This document shows positions 8,119 through 17,125 of a stretch of DNA of 64,000 nucleotides, one piece after another. Where the stretch lies: positions 186,001 through 250,000 of the forward strand of contig NZ_JBFHGL010000001.1 of assembly GCF_041583195.1 (NCBI RefSeq), in the 5' to 3' direction. The position numbers were made by a program, and so were the translations under genes. The DNA is from Sulfurimonas sp. GTDB taxonomy: Bacteria > Campylobacterota > Campylobacteria > Campylobacterales > Sulfurimonadaceae. Position 1 is the first letter of the stretch; each line of letters begins with the position of its first letter. The notes below the pieces were generated by a model. That model had not been told where the DNA came from and ran no database searches. It worked only from the letters and a program-made list of their open reading frames with translations.

Positions 8119-9120
8119 ATGAAAAGGTTAATAGCCGAGTTTGAAGAACAAAGTTTTACACAAATTATTTTCCCTCATAAAAATACGGACTGGATCTGCT
8201 GTTTGGAAGAGGCAAGAAAAAACTTTGTAAATATTATAAATGCAATCATAAAATATCAAAAATGTTTAGTTGTCTGTACAGATATTGAAGAGACTAAAAG
8301 TTATTTTGAAGAAAATAAAAACCTATTTTTCATAGAATATGAAACAAACGACTGCTGGGCAAGAGACACTTCTGCTCTAAGTATAGAAGAGGACAAAGAG
8401 ATAAAACTGCTTGATTTTACATTTACGGGTTGGGGTGGAAAGTTTGAAGCAGAAAAAGACAATCTTTTAACGAAAAGTATTTCTAAACACTACTCAAAAC
8501 CTATTGATACTATTGATTTTATATTAGAAGGCGGTGGTGTTGAGAGTAATGGAATTGATGCGATACTTACTACAAGTGAATGTATGCTAAATAAAAACAG
8601 AAACAGCTCATTAGATTCAATTCAAATAACTCAAAAACTTAACGACTACTTCGGTGCAACAAAGATCCACTACTTAGATCACGGCTATCTAGCAGGTGAT
8701 GATACAGACTCACATATAGATACATTAGCCCGTTTTGTTGATCAAAATACAATTATGTACGTAGAACCTCCAAAAAATAAGGACGATGAACACTTTAATG
8801 AACTTAAAAAAATGGAAGATGAATTAAAAGTAATTGCATCCCAAAATAGTTATAACTTAGTAACTCTTCCATTTTGTGATCCGGTATATTTTGAAGATGA
8901 AAGACTACCTGCAACATATGCTAATTTTTTATTTGTTAACGGAGCTGTTTTAGTACCAGTATACGGTATTAAACAAGATGAAGAAGCACTTAAAATATTT
9001 GAAGATTTTTTTACAGATTTAGATATTGTAGGAATTGATTGTTCAACACTGATCAAGCAACACGGTTCACTTCACTGTGTTACTATGAACTTTGCAAAAG
9101 GAGTAGATATTACTTTGTAA
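8119..9120 (+). CDS. Agmatine deiminase / peptidyl-arginine deiminase family (PAD_porph)
   Basis: Guanidino-group hydrolase, 333 residues. Typical members convert agmatine to N-carbamoylputrescine plus ammonia for putrescine synthesis. Motifs: NDCWARDTSAL (substrate Asp), FILEGGGVESNG (Glu), GDDTDSHIDTLARFVD (catalytic His/Asp) and GSLHCVTMNF with nucleophile Cys near 320. The last motif is the normal C-terminal location for the family. AAAGGA lies about 9 bases upstream of the ATG. The alternative is a free-arginine or peptidyl-arginine deiminase; agmatine is the usual substrate of bacterial homologues of this length. Confidence 0.88.
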   Translation: MKRLIAEFEEQSFTQIIFPHKNTDWICCLEEARKNFVNIINAIIKYQKCLVVCTDIEETKSYFEENKNLFFIEYETNDCWARDTSALSIEEDKEIKLLDFTFTGWGGKFEAEKDNLLTKSISKHYSKPIDTIDFILEGGGVESNGIDAILTTSECMLNKNRNSSLDSIQITQKLNDYFGATKIHYLDHGYLAGDDTDSHIDTLARFVDQNTIMYVEPPKNKDDEHFNELKKMEDELKVIASQNSYNLVTLPFCDPVYFEDERLPATYANFLFVNGAVLVPVYGIKQDEEALKIFEDFFTDLDIVGIDCSTLIKQHGSLHCVTMNFAKGVDITL

Positions 9121-9244
9121 TATTTTGCTCCATTTTTGCATCTTCAGCATCTAAAATGGCCATACCACTCATGATCAGATAAGTAGCTAAACCAAAACCT
9201 AAGGCTATTAATATTATACGTTTTATTTTTTCTATTTTACTCAT
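9110..9244 (-). CDS. Small single-pass membrane protein, 44 residues
   Basis: Reads ATG to TAA on the minus strand. A short basic start (MSKIEKIKR) is followed by a hydrophobic helix (IILIALGFGLATYLIMSG) and a charged tail ending DAKMEQNITK, the signature of a real small inner-membrane protein. It overlaps the 3' end of the deiminase gene by 11 bases (convergent). No strong ribosome site is visible. Unrecognised. Confidence 0.45.
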   Translation of the reverse strand: MSKIEKIKRIILIALGFGLATYLIMSGMAILDAEDAKMEQNITK

Positions 9245-9346
9245 AACGAAATTTTATCAAATTTTTTTCTACTTTATTGTTTAAATTAATGCTTTTTTAA
9301 CACTCTTTCACTAGACTTCACAAACAACAATTTTTTAGGAGAATGA

Positions 9347-11323
9347 ATGAAAAAAATAATTCCGTTATCATTAATGGCTTTAAGTGCTCTTTATGCACAA
9401 GAGATAGAACTTGATAGTATAAATGTAGAATCAACATATATTACTGAAGTAGCACAGAAAGCTCAAAAATCAGCAGACTTGGCAGATGCTCTTAGCACAC
9501 AAGTTCCAAGTATTGATATGAACAGACGTTCAGGTATAGCAAACGATATTATCATCCGTGGTCAAAAACGTGACAATATCTCTATAGAGGTTGACGGTAC
9601 TAAAGTATGCGGTGCATGTCCAAATAGAATGGATCCGCCTGTATCACACGTTTTAGCTTCTCAAATAGAAGATATTGAAGTTATTGAAGGTCCTTATGAT
9701 GTAGAAACTTTTGGAACTATGAGTGGCGGAGTTAAAATTACTACTAAAAAACCATCTGCAAAACCAAGCGGTGAAGTAAATGTCGGTATGGGTGCATGGG
9801 GATACAACAAAATCGGTGCTACGATAAGTGGTGGAAACGACATAGTTCGTGCATTAGTTAGTGTCAGCCGTGAAAACTCTGAACAATATGAAGATGGAAA
9901 CGGTGATACATTAGCAGAGCAAGTTGTAAAAAACGGTGCTCAAATGGGTAACCAATATAAACCTGCTAATGAAGATATGGATGCTTATACTAAAAAAAGT
10001 TTAATGACTAAGATTTTTGTAAATCCATTAGATAACCATGAACTTCGCCTTGGATACACTGCAAACAGAAGTGACAATGTACTTTATCCAAATACTCCGA
10101 TGGATGCCGTAAAAGACGATAGCGATATATACAGTGTAGGTTATAAAATATCTAATATTTCTAACCTATATAAAGATTTAGATATCCAATACTACAAATC
10201 AACTGTAGTTCACCCAATGAGTACACAATATAGAAAAGCTTCTATGATGCCGGCAATGGATAAAACAAACGATATGGATTCATCTATGGAAGGTTTAAAA
10301 ATCATCAATACTTTAGACCTAGCCGGAACTGATATGGATATTGGACTTGACGGAAGTGAGAGAAAATGGAGCGGTGAATATTATAACACTACATCCGGAG
10401 CATATTTAGGTAACAGTATTGATGAAACTACCACTAAAAATATGGCGGTTTTTGCAAAACTAAAAAAATCTTTTGGTGATTTAGATCTTAAACTTGGTGC
10501 TAGATACGATTCAACTGAGATCACAAATGTTAGTACAATGTTTACAGACAGAGACTTTGATACATACAATGTAAATCTGTTTACAAACTATGCACTTGGA
10601 AAGAATAACTCTATCTTCTTTGGTGCTGGACAAGCCAGCCGTGTTCCTGATGCTAGAGAGTTATACTTCAAATCAGGTGGTGTAGTAGTTGGTACACCTA
10701 CACTAAAAGAGACTGTAAATACTCAAGTTGATCTAGGTTACCAAGTTCAATCTGATAGTTTTGATTTTAAACTAAAAACTTTTTATTCGATGCTTGATGA
10801 TTATATCTACTACCATAAAGGACAATCTCCTAATGCTTTTGACAACATAGATGCGACTATATACGGTGCAGAAGTAACTTCAACTTATTATGCTACAGAT
10901 GCTCTAAGCATAGATGCTGCACTTTCATACAAAGTTGGAGAAAAAGACAAAGCATTAGTTGGACAAACAGATACTGATCTGGCAGACATTGCTCCACTTC
11001 GCGGTTCTATGGCAGTTAACTATGAATATGCCGCAGACAGCTTAGTAAAACTAGAAGTACAAGCTAGTGACAAATGGAGCGATTTTGACAGTGACAATGG
11101 TGAGCAGAAACTAGCAGGATGGGCTGTTGCAAACTTAAGTATCAAACACACTTTAGAGAAAAAATTTGACTTCACTATCGGTGTAAACAACATTTTCGGT
11201 AAAACTTATGCTATGAGTAACACTTACTCAGATATTACGCTTATAACTACTGGAGCAGGAGATACTATTCTTCTAAACGAACCTGGTCGTTATCTATACA
11301 CAAATATGAACTTCAGATTCTAA
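9347..11323 (+). CDS. TonB-dependent outer membrane receptor, OprC/NosA copper type
   Basis: 658 residues. Signal peptide ~1-17 (ends ALYAQE), plug domain ~25-150 with DIIIRGQKRDNISIEVDG and a TonB-box-like region near the mature N-terminus, then a 22-strand-type barrel ending in NMNFRF (terminal Phe). The plug loop CPNRMDPPVS (Cys91, Met95) reproduces the C-x3-M copper site described for Pseudomonas OprC. A Met-rich extracellular stretch near residues 290-312 (MSTQ, SMMPAMDK, MDSSM) could supply more copper ligands. An AGGAGA ribosome site precedes ATG. Copper uptake would serve haem-copper oxidases, N2O reductase or similar enzymes. Substrate inferred from the motif. Confidence 0.82.
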   Translation: MKKIIPLSLMALSALYAQEIELDSINVESTYITEVAQKAQKSADLADALSTQVPSIDMNRRSGIANDIIIRGQKRDNISIEVDGTKVCGACPNRMDPPVSHVLASQIEDIEVIEGPYDVETFGTMSGGVKITTKKPSAKPSGEVNVGMGAWGYNKIGATISGGNDIVRALVSVSRENSEQYEDGNGDTLAEQVVKNGAQMGNQYKPANEDMDAYTKKSLMTKIFVNPLDNHELRLGYTANRSDNVLYPNTPMDAVKDDSDIYSVGYKISNISNLYKDLDIQYYKSTVVHPMSTQYRKASMMPAMDKTNDMDSSMEGLKIINTLDLAGTDMDIGLDGSERKWSGEYYNTTSGAYLGNSIDETTTKNMAVFAKLKKSFGDLDLKLGARYDSTEITNVSTMFTDRDFDTYNVNLFTNYALGKNNSIFFGAGQASRVPDARELYFKSGGVVVGTPTLKETVNTQVDLGYQVQSDSFDFKLKTFYSMLDDYIYYHKGQSPNAFDNIDATIYGAEVTSTYYATDALSIDAALSYKVGEKDKALVGQTDTDLADIAPLRGSMAVNYEYAADSLVKLEVQASDKWSDFDSDNGEQKLAGWAVANLSIKHTLEKKFDFTIGVNNIFGKTYAMSNTYSDITLITTGAGDTILLNEPGRYLYTNMNFRF

Positions 11324-11379
11324 ATTTTATTTAACTCATAAAAGGGTTTTATTATCTCAAAAAAGATAAAATCTCTTTT

Positions 11380-12447
11380 ATGATAAAAAGAGTACCTACT
11401 AAAAAAATATATGTCGGTGATGTTGCTGTTGGTGGTGATGCGCCTATAAGCGTACAGTCTATGACATATTCTAAAACTTCTAATGTTAAAGAGACAGTTG
11501 AGCAGATCAACCGTCTGCACTTTGCAGGGTGTGATATCGTCCGTTGTGCGGTACCAGATATGGAAGATGCACTGGCACTTAAAGAGATCAAAGAGCAGAT
11601 CTCACTACCTCTTGTTGCAGATATACACTTTAACCATAAGTTAGCTCTTGTAGCTGCAGAAGTTGTTGACTGTATTCGTATTAATCCAGGAAACATAGGT
11701 TCTAAAGAAAAAGTAGCAGAGGTTGTAAAAGCCTGTCAAGAGAGAAATCTTCCGATCCGCATTGGTGTAAATGCAGGAAGTCTTGAAAAGCAGTTTGATG
11801 CAAAATACGGTCAAAGTGCAGAGGGTATGGTAGCTTCAGCCGAGTACAATATAAAATACCTAGAAGACTTAGGATTTGAAGATATAAAAGTATCTCTAAA
11901 AGCCTCTGATGTTCAGCGTACAGTTGATGCATACAGAATGTTAAGACCAAAAAACAACTACCCTTTTCATTTGGGTGTTACAGAAGCTGGAACTTTGTTT
12001 CACGCTACGGTTAAAAGTTCAATCGGACTTGGTGCACTTTTACTTGATGGTATAGGCGATACTATGCGTGTAAGTATTACAGGTGAGCTTGAAGAAGAGA
12101 TCAATGTAGCTCGCGCAATACTTAAAGACAGCGGTGCTGCAAAAGACGGTCTTAACATCATTTCGTGCCCTACATGTGGAAGAATTGAAGCTGATCTTGT
12201 AAGTGCGGTAAGTGAGATTGAAAAGCGTACCAAACATATAAAAGCACCGCTAAATGTTTCAGTAATGGGATGTGTTGTAAACGCCATAGGTGAAGCCGCT
12301 CATGCTGATGTGGCTATAGCGTATGGAAAAGGCAAAGGTCTTGTAATGGTTAAGGGTGAAGTTGTAGCAAACTTGGATGAGAAAGAGCTTGTTGACAAGT
12401 TTGTCCATGAGGTTGAAGAGATGGCAAAAAAAGAGGAAGATAATTAA
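11380..12447 (+). CDS. ispG: 4-hydroxy-3-methylbut-2-en-1-yl diphosphate synthase (IspG/GcpE)
   Basis: Penultimate step of the MEP isoprenoid pathway, converting MEcPP to HMBPP with a [4Fe-4S] cluster. 355 residues. TIM-barrel part begins [20 protein letters not shown]-terminal Fe-S domain has CPTCGR (Cys263, Cys266), [14 protein letters not shown] (Cys298, Glu305), the three Cys and one Glu that hold the cluster. No Shine-Dalgarno sequence; TAAAAT at 11367-11372 lies 8 bases before the ATG, so a leaderless transcript is possible. It overlaps dnaB by one base (last A of TAA is the A of ATG). Confidence 0.96.
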   Translation: MIKRVPTKKIYVGDVAVGGDAPISVQSMTYSKTSNVKETVEQINRLHFAGCDIVRCAVPDMEDALALKEIKEQISLPLVADIHFNHKLALVAAEVVDCIRINPGNIGSKEKVAEVVKACQERNLPIRIGVNAGSLEKQFDAKYGQSAEGMVASAEYNIKYLEDLGFEDIKVSLKASDVQRTVDAYRMLRPKNNYPFHLGVTEAGTLFHATVKSSIGLGALLLDGIGDTMRVSITGELEEEINVARAILKDSGAAKDGLNIISCPTCGRIEADLVSAVSEIEKRTKHIKAPLNVSVMGCVVNAIGEAAHADVAIAYGKGKGLVMVKGEVVANLDEKELVDKFVHEVEEMAKKEEDN

Positions 12448-13913
12448 TGCAAGAAAACTTATATAATCTGGCTTTTGAGAGAAGTATTTTAAGTTCAATC
12501 GTATTTGAACCAGCTCAGTTTGACGAGTTAAGCACTGCACTAAAAGTAGATGATTTTTATCTTCCTGCGCACCAAGATATATTTAACGCTATGATGAAGC
12601 TTTTACAAAAAGATCAGCCGATCGATGAAGAGTTTATAAAAAAAGAGCTTGTGGCAGTTAAAAAGTTTGATGAGCAGGTTATGCTTGAAATATTATCAGC
12701 CAACCCAATCTCAAACACAAAAGCATATGTTGAAGAGATCAAAGACAAATCTCTAAAACGCCATCTTCTTACTCTAACTACAGAGATCAAACGCGTAACT
12801 GTTGAAGAGGAACTTCCATCTGCGGAAGTAGTTGATATAGTTGAGAAAAAACTATACGACATTACGCAAGATAATCAGACAAGTGACTTTAAAGACTCAC
12901 CTCAAATGACCTTTGATACTATGGAGTACATCAAAGAGATGAAAGCTAGAGGTAACTCAGTTTTAGTTGGTGTAGATACAGGGTTTAACGAGCTAAACAA
13001 GATGACCACTGGTTTTGGTAAGGGTGATTTGGTTATTATCGCTGCTCGTCCTGCGATGGGAAAAACATCTTTTGTACTAAATACAGTAAACTCTATAATC
13101 ACAGCAGGTAAAGGTGTGGCTTTTTTCTCTTTAGAGATGCCGGCTGAGCAGTTGATGTTAAGGCTTCTATCTATTCAGACATCTATACCACTACAAAAAC
13201 TACGTGTTGGTGATATGAGTGATGATCAGTGGACTAGTCTTGGCGGTGCAATTGACAAGATGAACTCTGCTAAACTATTTGTTGACGATCAGGGTAGTAT
13301 CAACATTAACCAGCTTCGCTCAAAACTGCGTAAACTGAAAAATCAGCATCCTGAGATCGAGATTGCCGTGATCGATTACCTTCAAATTATGCAGGGAATC
13401 GGAAACCAAGACAGACACCTTCAAGTATCTGAAATCTCACGTGGACTTAAAATGCTTGCACGTGAGCTAAACATACCGATCATTGCACTCTCACAACTTA
13501 ACCGTGGTCTTGAGGCTCGTAACGACAAACGTCCTATGCTAAGCGATATTCGTGAGTCTGGTTCGATTGAGCAGGATGCGGATATTATCCTATTTGTTTA
13601 CCGTGATGACGTTTACCTTTACAAAGAGGAAAAAGAGCGTGAAAAAGCTGCCAAAGCTGAAGGTAAAGAGTTTATACCTACATACGTTGAAAAAGAGGAA
13701 GAAGACGCTGAGATCATTATCGGTAAACAGCGTAATGGACCTACAGGGCATGTTAAACTTGTATTTCAGAAAAAACTTACAAGGTTTGTTGAACCTAGTC
13801 CAAGAGTTATTGAGACAGCTTTTGAAACTGTCGATACAAAATCTGCAAATATGGATGTCGGTGACATTCCTGAGCCTGCTCAAAACGACTCAATCTCAAT
13901 GCCGACATTGTAG
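12447..13913 (+). CDS. dnaB: Replicative DNA helicase DnaB
   Basis: Hexameric 5'-3' helicase at the replication fork. 488 residues: N-terminal primase-interaction domain ~1-105; linker; RecA-like domain from ~160 with Walker A AARPAMGKTS (near 199), Walker B IAVIDYLQIMQG, then ISRGLKMLARELNIPIIALSQLNRGLEARNDKRP split over the usual motifs, and arginine finger region KQRNGPTG. A charged insertion (YKEEKEREKAAKAEGKEF) is present before the last motif, as seen in other Campylobacterota DnaB proteins. No intein. Start ATG shares a base with the ispG stop. Confidence 0.97.
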   Translation: MQENLYNLAFERSILSSIVFEPAQFDELSTALKVDDFYLPAHQDIFNAMMKLLQKDQPIDEEFIKKELVAVKKFDEQVMLEILSANPISNTKAYVEEIKDKSLKRHLLTLTTEIKRVTVEEELPSAEVVDIVEKKLYDITQDNQTSDFKDSPQMTFDTMEYIKEMKARGNSVLVGVDTGFNELNKMTTGFGKGDLVIIAARPAMGKTSFVLNTVNSIITAGKGVAFFSLEMPAEQLMLRLLSIQTSIPLQKLRVGDMSDDQWTSLGGAIDKMNSAKLFVDDQGSININQLRSKLRKLKNQHPEIEIAVIDYLQIMQGIGNQDRHLQVSEISRGLKMLARELNIPIIALSQLNRGLEARNDKRPMLSDIRESGSIEQDADIILFVYRDDVYLYKEEKEREKAAKAEGKEFIPTYVEKEEEDAEIIIGKQRNGPTGHVKLVFQKKLTRFVEPSPRVIETAFETVDTKSANMDVGDIPEPAQNDSISMPTL

Positions 13914-15209
13914 ATGCAACTACAAAGGATAGAACTCTTTAATACTAAAAAAGAGTTTTTAGCCTTTCTTGGCATCTGTTTATTCATCCTTTTTTATGCA
14001 CTCCTTATAGAATACAACAACTATAAAAATCTTACAAGATTTGATAGCGCTCTTGTAGATGCTGAAGTTGTCAAACAATACACTAAAACAAAACAAACAA
14101 AACAAACTAAAAATTCTAAATCTAAAAAGTATCAAGTTCTAAAACTAAAATCTGATCAAGGTTTTTATTTTTATACCTCAGTTAATAAAAATTTTCCTAA
14201 TGTTAAAAATAAAAAACTAAAACTTGAAATATTTGCAGGTGAGATAAACTTTTATGAATATATGACCTACTTTTACGCTTATTCTAAAGTTTTAAATATC
14301 GATAAACATATATCTCTCAGAGAAAGCCTAAATACATACATTGCACAACTACATAAAGACAAAAATATAGCTTCGATCTACCAAGCACTCTATACAGCTA
14401 CTCCCCTTCCGACAGATCTACAAAAAATTTTTTCAAACTTAGGAGTGTCATATCTTCTTGCTATTAGCGGTTTTCATCTTGGAGTACTTGCAGCTGTATT
14501 GTTCTTTTTATTCAAATTTCCTTACAAGTTTTTACAACAAAAATATTTTCCATATAGAAGTTACAAAGTAGATTCGTTTATATTTATAAGTATTACTCTT
14601 TTGGTTTATCTGCTGTTTTTAGATTCACCACCATCTCTTCTTCGAGCTTATGCAATGCTGATAATTGGATTTTTTCTTTATGATAGGGGATATAAAATAA
14701 TCTCTATGCAGACACTTCTTTTAACAGTTATCCTACTGCTTTGTATATTTCCAAGACTATTTTTCAGCATAGGATTTTGGCTGAGTGTTAGCGGAGTATT
14801 TTATATATTTTTATTTCTCATCCATTTCAAACATATAAACAAAGTGTGGCAGTTTACACTCATCCCTTTTTGGGTATATCTTACAATGCTTCCTTTTTCA
14901 CTTGTGCTGTTTGGAAACTTTAGTTTATATCATCCACTCTCAATACTCTGGACAACACTGTTTACTCTCTTTTATCCTCTAAGTATACTTATACACATTA
15001 TAGGGCTAGGAGATATTTTTGATTCTATGCTTACCAGTTTTTTAACTCTATCAGAAGTAGGATATATTGTAAATATTAGTTTTATCTACCTAATTTTGCA
15101 TATATTATTTTCATTTGCAAGTGTATTTAAAAAATATATACTTTTTGTATTATTTTTAGAATCTATATCTCTTTTTTTATACTTATTTATTTCTAAAGCA
15201 GCGTTATAG
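13914..15209 (+). CDS. comEC: ComEC/Rec2-family competence channel protein (short form)
   Basis: Inner-membrane channel for DNA uptake in transformation. 431 residues: N-terminal membrane helix, soluble OB-like part ~45-120, then many membrane segments containing YLLAISGFHLGVLAA (the ComEC signature) and SPPSLLRAYAM. It ends without the C-terminal metallo-beta-lactamase domain of the long (~750 residue) ComEC proteins, which is common in this phylum. The ATG directly abuts the dnaB stop (TAG-ATG), so translation is probably coupled. The 3' end overlaps the convergent regulator gene by 17 bases. The PilM/N/O-like genes at 60.7-62.8 kb could belong to the same uptake process. Confidence 0.82.
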   Translation: MQLQRIELFNTKKEFLAFLGICLFILFYALLIEYNNYKNLTRFDSALVDAEVVKQYTKTKQTKQTKNSKSKKYQVLKLKSDQGFYFYTSVNKNFPNVKNKKLKLEIFAGEINFYEYMTYFYAYSKVLNIDKHISLRESLNTYIAQLHKDKNIASIYQALYTATPLPTDLQKIFSNLGVSYLLAISGFHLGVLAAVLFFLFKFPYKFLQQKYFPYRSYKVDSFIFISITLLVYLLFLDSPPSLLRAYAMLIIGFFLYDRGYKIISMQTLLLTVILLLCIFPRLFFSIGFWLSVSGVFYIFLFLIHFKHINKVWQFTLIPFWVYLTMLPFSLVLFGNFSLYHPLSILWTTLFTLFYPLSILIHIIGLGDIFDSMLTSFLTLSEVGYIVNISFIYLILHILFSFASVFKKYILFVLFLESISLFLYLFISKAAL

Positions 15210-15810
15210 ATCCGCGGGAAAGTTTTATATTACCAGAGTTTTCAAGTTTTTTTAGGTTTCTGCTAATTGCTTCCCTTGAAACACCCAAAATATTTGCTAT
15301 CTTTTCATGTGTGATTTTTATAGTATTTTTTCCTTGCACATAGAGCCAATTTAACAACCTTTGATCTAATTGGTCAAACTTAATAGACTTAATCAGATCC
15401 ATTACTATTCCAAGTCTCTCTCCACATAACTCTATTTTAAAATTTCTGTAACTTTGAGAGTTGTTAATAAGCCATAAGACATCCTCTTTTGGTATCAGCC
15501 AGCCCTCAATAGATTCATCTACGACTGCAGAAGCCAAAGTCGGAGTTTGAGTAACTGTACTAAAGGTATTTACTAAACATTGTTCACCGGCAGATATATA
15601 ATAAAGTGTAACTTCACCTTTGTCAATATTTTCAGGAGTTATGTAGACCTTAACTTTTCCCTGTTTTAAAAACAATATATCCTGATTGATATCACCTTCA
15701 TAATAAAGTTGTGAACCGATAGGAAGGGATATAAATTTAGAACTTTTTTCAATTCTCTCTTTATCCTCTTTTTTTATATCGTTAAAAAACTCATATTCAA
15801 ATAGATCCAT
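15193..15810 (-). CDS. Crp/Fnr-family transcriptional regulator
   Basis: 205 residues: cyclic-nucleotide-binding-fold sensor domain ~15-130, dimerisation helix, winged helix-turn-helix ~150-205. No Cys cluster of an Fnr Fe-S type is visible, so the ligand may be haem, NO or another small molecule. The recognition helix VSREAISRNLKKLE combines the Arg-Glu pair used by Crp to read GTGA with Ser-Arg of Fnr. Matching GTGATC...TCACA palindromes lie before the neighbouring DsrE, cytochrome and peroxidase genes (16354-16369 and 17057-17072), the probable targets. Start ATG at 15810; last gene of the minus-strand run. Confidence 0.87.
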   Translation of the reverse strand: MDLFEYEFFNDIKKEDKERIEKSSKFISLPIGSQLYYEGDINQDILFLKQGKVKVYITPENIDKGEVTLYYISAGEQCLVNTFSTVTQTPTLASAVVDESIEGWLIPKEDVLWLINNSQSYRNFKIELCGERLGIVMDLIKSIKFDQLDQRLLNWLYVQGKNTIKITHEKIANILGVSREAISRNLKKLENSGNIKLSRGSITLL

Positions 15811-15832
15811 CGTTATCCCCTCTATATTTACT

Positions 15833-15855
15833 GGCTAAACCAAAGCGGTTTAACC
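15833..15855. other. Stem-loop between dsrE-like and Crp/Fnr genes
   Basis: Arms GGCTAAACC and GGTTTAACC (one G-U/mismatch) around a 5-base loop. It lies 8 bases after the DsrE stop. On the minus strand no U-run follows, so it may be an mRNA processing or stability element. On the plus strand ATATTTTTT follows, so it could end antisense transcription reading through from comEC. Confidence 0.4.
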
Positions 15856-15862
15856 ATATTTT

Positions 15863-16294
15863 TTAAAAAGACAATGTTTGCGTATTTGGTGCGAACAGAG
15901 CACCATATGCTTGAGAGCCACCTATAATTTTAACACCTTTTACTACATCTTTCGCTTGAACTTCTTGAAATTTTGCATTCATACCGCATATAACTACGGC
16001 TCCACCTTTCTTTACCAAAGATGACAACATATCTTTTATAGTGCTGTTTGTAGGTCCAAATTTTTCTTGCTTACCATTTTTCAGTGCGTATTTAACACTG
16101 TTTGAGTTAATAAAAACAACAGTTTTTACACCTGCATCCTGCATAGCGTTTGCAATAGCCACTCCGCTACCGCTTGATTTAAAATCACCTGATGATAGTG
16201 AGATTAAAAGACGTTTAGACTCGTCCGCTTGTAAGTTAAAAGCCATAAGCATTGTTATAAACATTACGCCTATGAATTTATTTATATTATTCAT
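15863..16294 (-). CDS. Periplasmic DsrE-family protein
   Basis: 143 residues. Signal peptide ~1-23 (MNNINKFIGVMFITMLMAFNLQ split by a hydrophobic core, cut near QADE). The mature part has the DsrE/F fold: KRLLISLSSGDF, GSGVAIANAMQDAGVKTVVFINS and AVVICGMNAKF, with one conserved Cys in the VICG strand position, where family members carry a reactive or persulfide Cys. The family acts in sulfur-relay and sulfur oxidation. AAAGGAGAA precedes the ATG. The operator-like palindrome at 16354-16369 lies 60 bases upstream, and the regulator gene follows. Confidence 0.82.
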   Translation of the reverse strand: MNNINKFIGVMFITMLMAFNLQADESKRLLISLSSGDFKSSGSGVAIANAMQDAGVKTVVFINSNSVKYALKNGKQEKFGPTNSTIKDMLSSLVKKGGAVVICGMNAKFQEVQAKDVVKGVKIIGGSQAYGALFAPNTQTLSF

Positions 16295-16353
16295 TTTATT
16301 CTCCTTTATTAATGAATGTAAAAAGAAGTTTAGAACAAAACAAAAAACTACTC

Positions 16354-16369
16354 AGTGATCTGAATCACA
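16354..16369. promoter_or_regulatory. Crp/Fnr-type operator upstream of the DsrE gene
   Basis: AGTGATCTGAATCACA, with perfect GTGAT/ATCAC arms. Its centre is about 30 bases from TCTAAA (16329-16334, minus), a plausible -10, as for a class II activator site. It shares GTGATC and TCACA with the site at 17057-17072. Confidence 0.6.
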
Positions 16370-16374
16370 CAAGT

Positions 16375-16998
16375 TTATTTTTGTATACTTCTTATATAGT
16401 TTGCAAGCGCTTTTATCTGTATTTCCGAAAGTTTATCTGCAAAAGAGTCCGGCATAGTGCCTATTACACCTTTTTTACCATTTTTTAATACGGTTAATAC
16501 TAGCTCGTCACTATAGTATTTTATATTTGGAGCTACATACAATATTCCCTCTCCGCTTTCATCGTGACAAGATGCACATACACTCCAAGCTTTTGGTTTT
16601 TTAGTCTTCATACCGTTTGCAACATATGTCGCAACCTCTTGGGCTTCCATTTCGTTTACTAAACCAGATGGCATACCTGATGGATATATTGTTTTAAAAT
16701 TGTTAGAGCCGTTTTTTATAATATCTAGTACTGTTTTTTTCGCAATTCTTTTGGTATGATTATGAGCTTTACCATTGTTACCTTTTCCATCCATACCATG
16801 ACAAGATGAACAAAAAACTTCATAAGTCTGCTTACCGATAGTTTGAAGCTTTTTTTCATTAATTTGCTCAACCTTAGTTTGTTTTATCCTTGCTTCTGAA
16901 GAGAAAGTTTCCAAATTGATCAAACCTAACACTACAAAAACTTTTGACACAAGTACAAGTACCAATAATCCAAAACCGCCCACTAAAAAATATTTCAT
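16375..16998 (-). CDS. Dihaem c-type cytochrome, membrane-anchored or secreted
   Basis: 207 residues. N-terminal hydrophobic segment ~2-26 without an obvious cleavage site, so probably an anchor. Two class I cytochrome domains follow: CSSCH (~63-67) with downstream MPSG, and CASCH (~141-145) with downstream MPDS, each giving His/Met haem ligation. The two-domain layout resembles the CcoP tail of cbb3 oxidase or a cytochrome c4-like electron carrier. TAGGAGAA precedes the ATG. It diverges from the peroxidase-like gene across a shared operator, suggesting it delivers electrons to it. Confidence 0.85.
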   Translation of the reverse strand: MKYFLVGGFGLLVLVLVSKVFVVLGLINLETFSSEARIKQTKVEQINEKKLQTIGKQTYEVFCSSCHGMDGKGNNGKAHNHTKRIAKKTVLDIIKNGSNNFKTIYPSGMPSGLVNEMEAQEVATYVANGMKTKKPKAWSVCASCHDESGEGILYVAPNIKYYSDELVLTVLKNGKKGVIGTMPDSFADKLSEIQIKALANYIRSIQK

Positions 16999-17056
16999 AG
17001 CAATTCTCCTATATATTAATGATTATAAAAATATATCAACATCTATTTTTTTTATG

Positions 17057-17072
17057 TGTGATCCCGGTCACA
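17057..17072. promoter_or_regulatory. Crp/Fnr-type operator between divergent cytochrome and peroxidase genes
   Basis: TGTGATCCCGGTCACA, exactly the TGTGA-N6-TCACA Crp layout. Its centre lies about 32 bases from TATGAT (17094-17099, plus) and 32 bases from TATATT (17030-17035, minus), so both divergent promoters have the geometry expected for activation near -41. Confidence 0.68.
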
Positions 17073-17125
17073 TAAATAAAAATCTATATCTATTATGATT
17101 TGTAAATTAAAAGAAGGAGTTCATA

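Noticed and set aside
13552-13932. Plus-strand 126-codon reading at the end of dnaB
   Set aside because: Shadow frame rich in Lys/Arg/Leu; dnaB itself is intact and conserved here.
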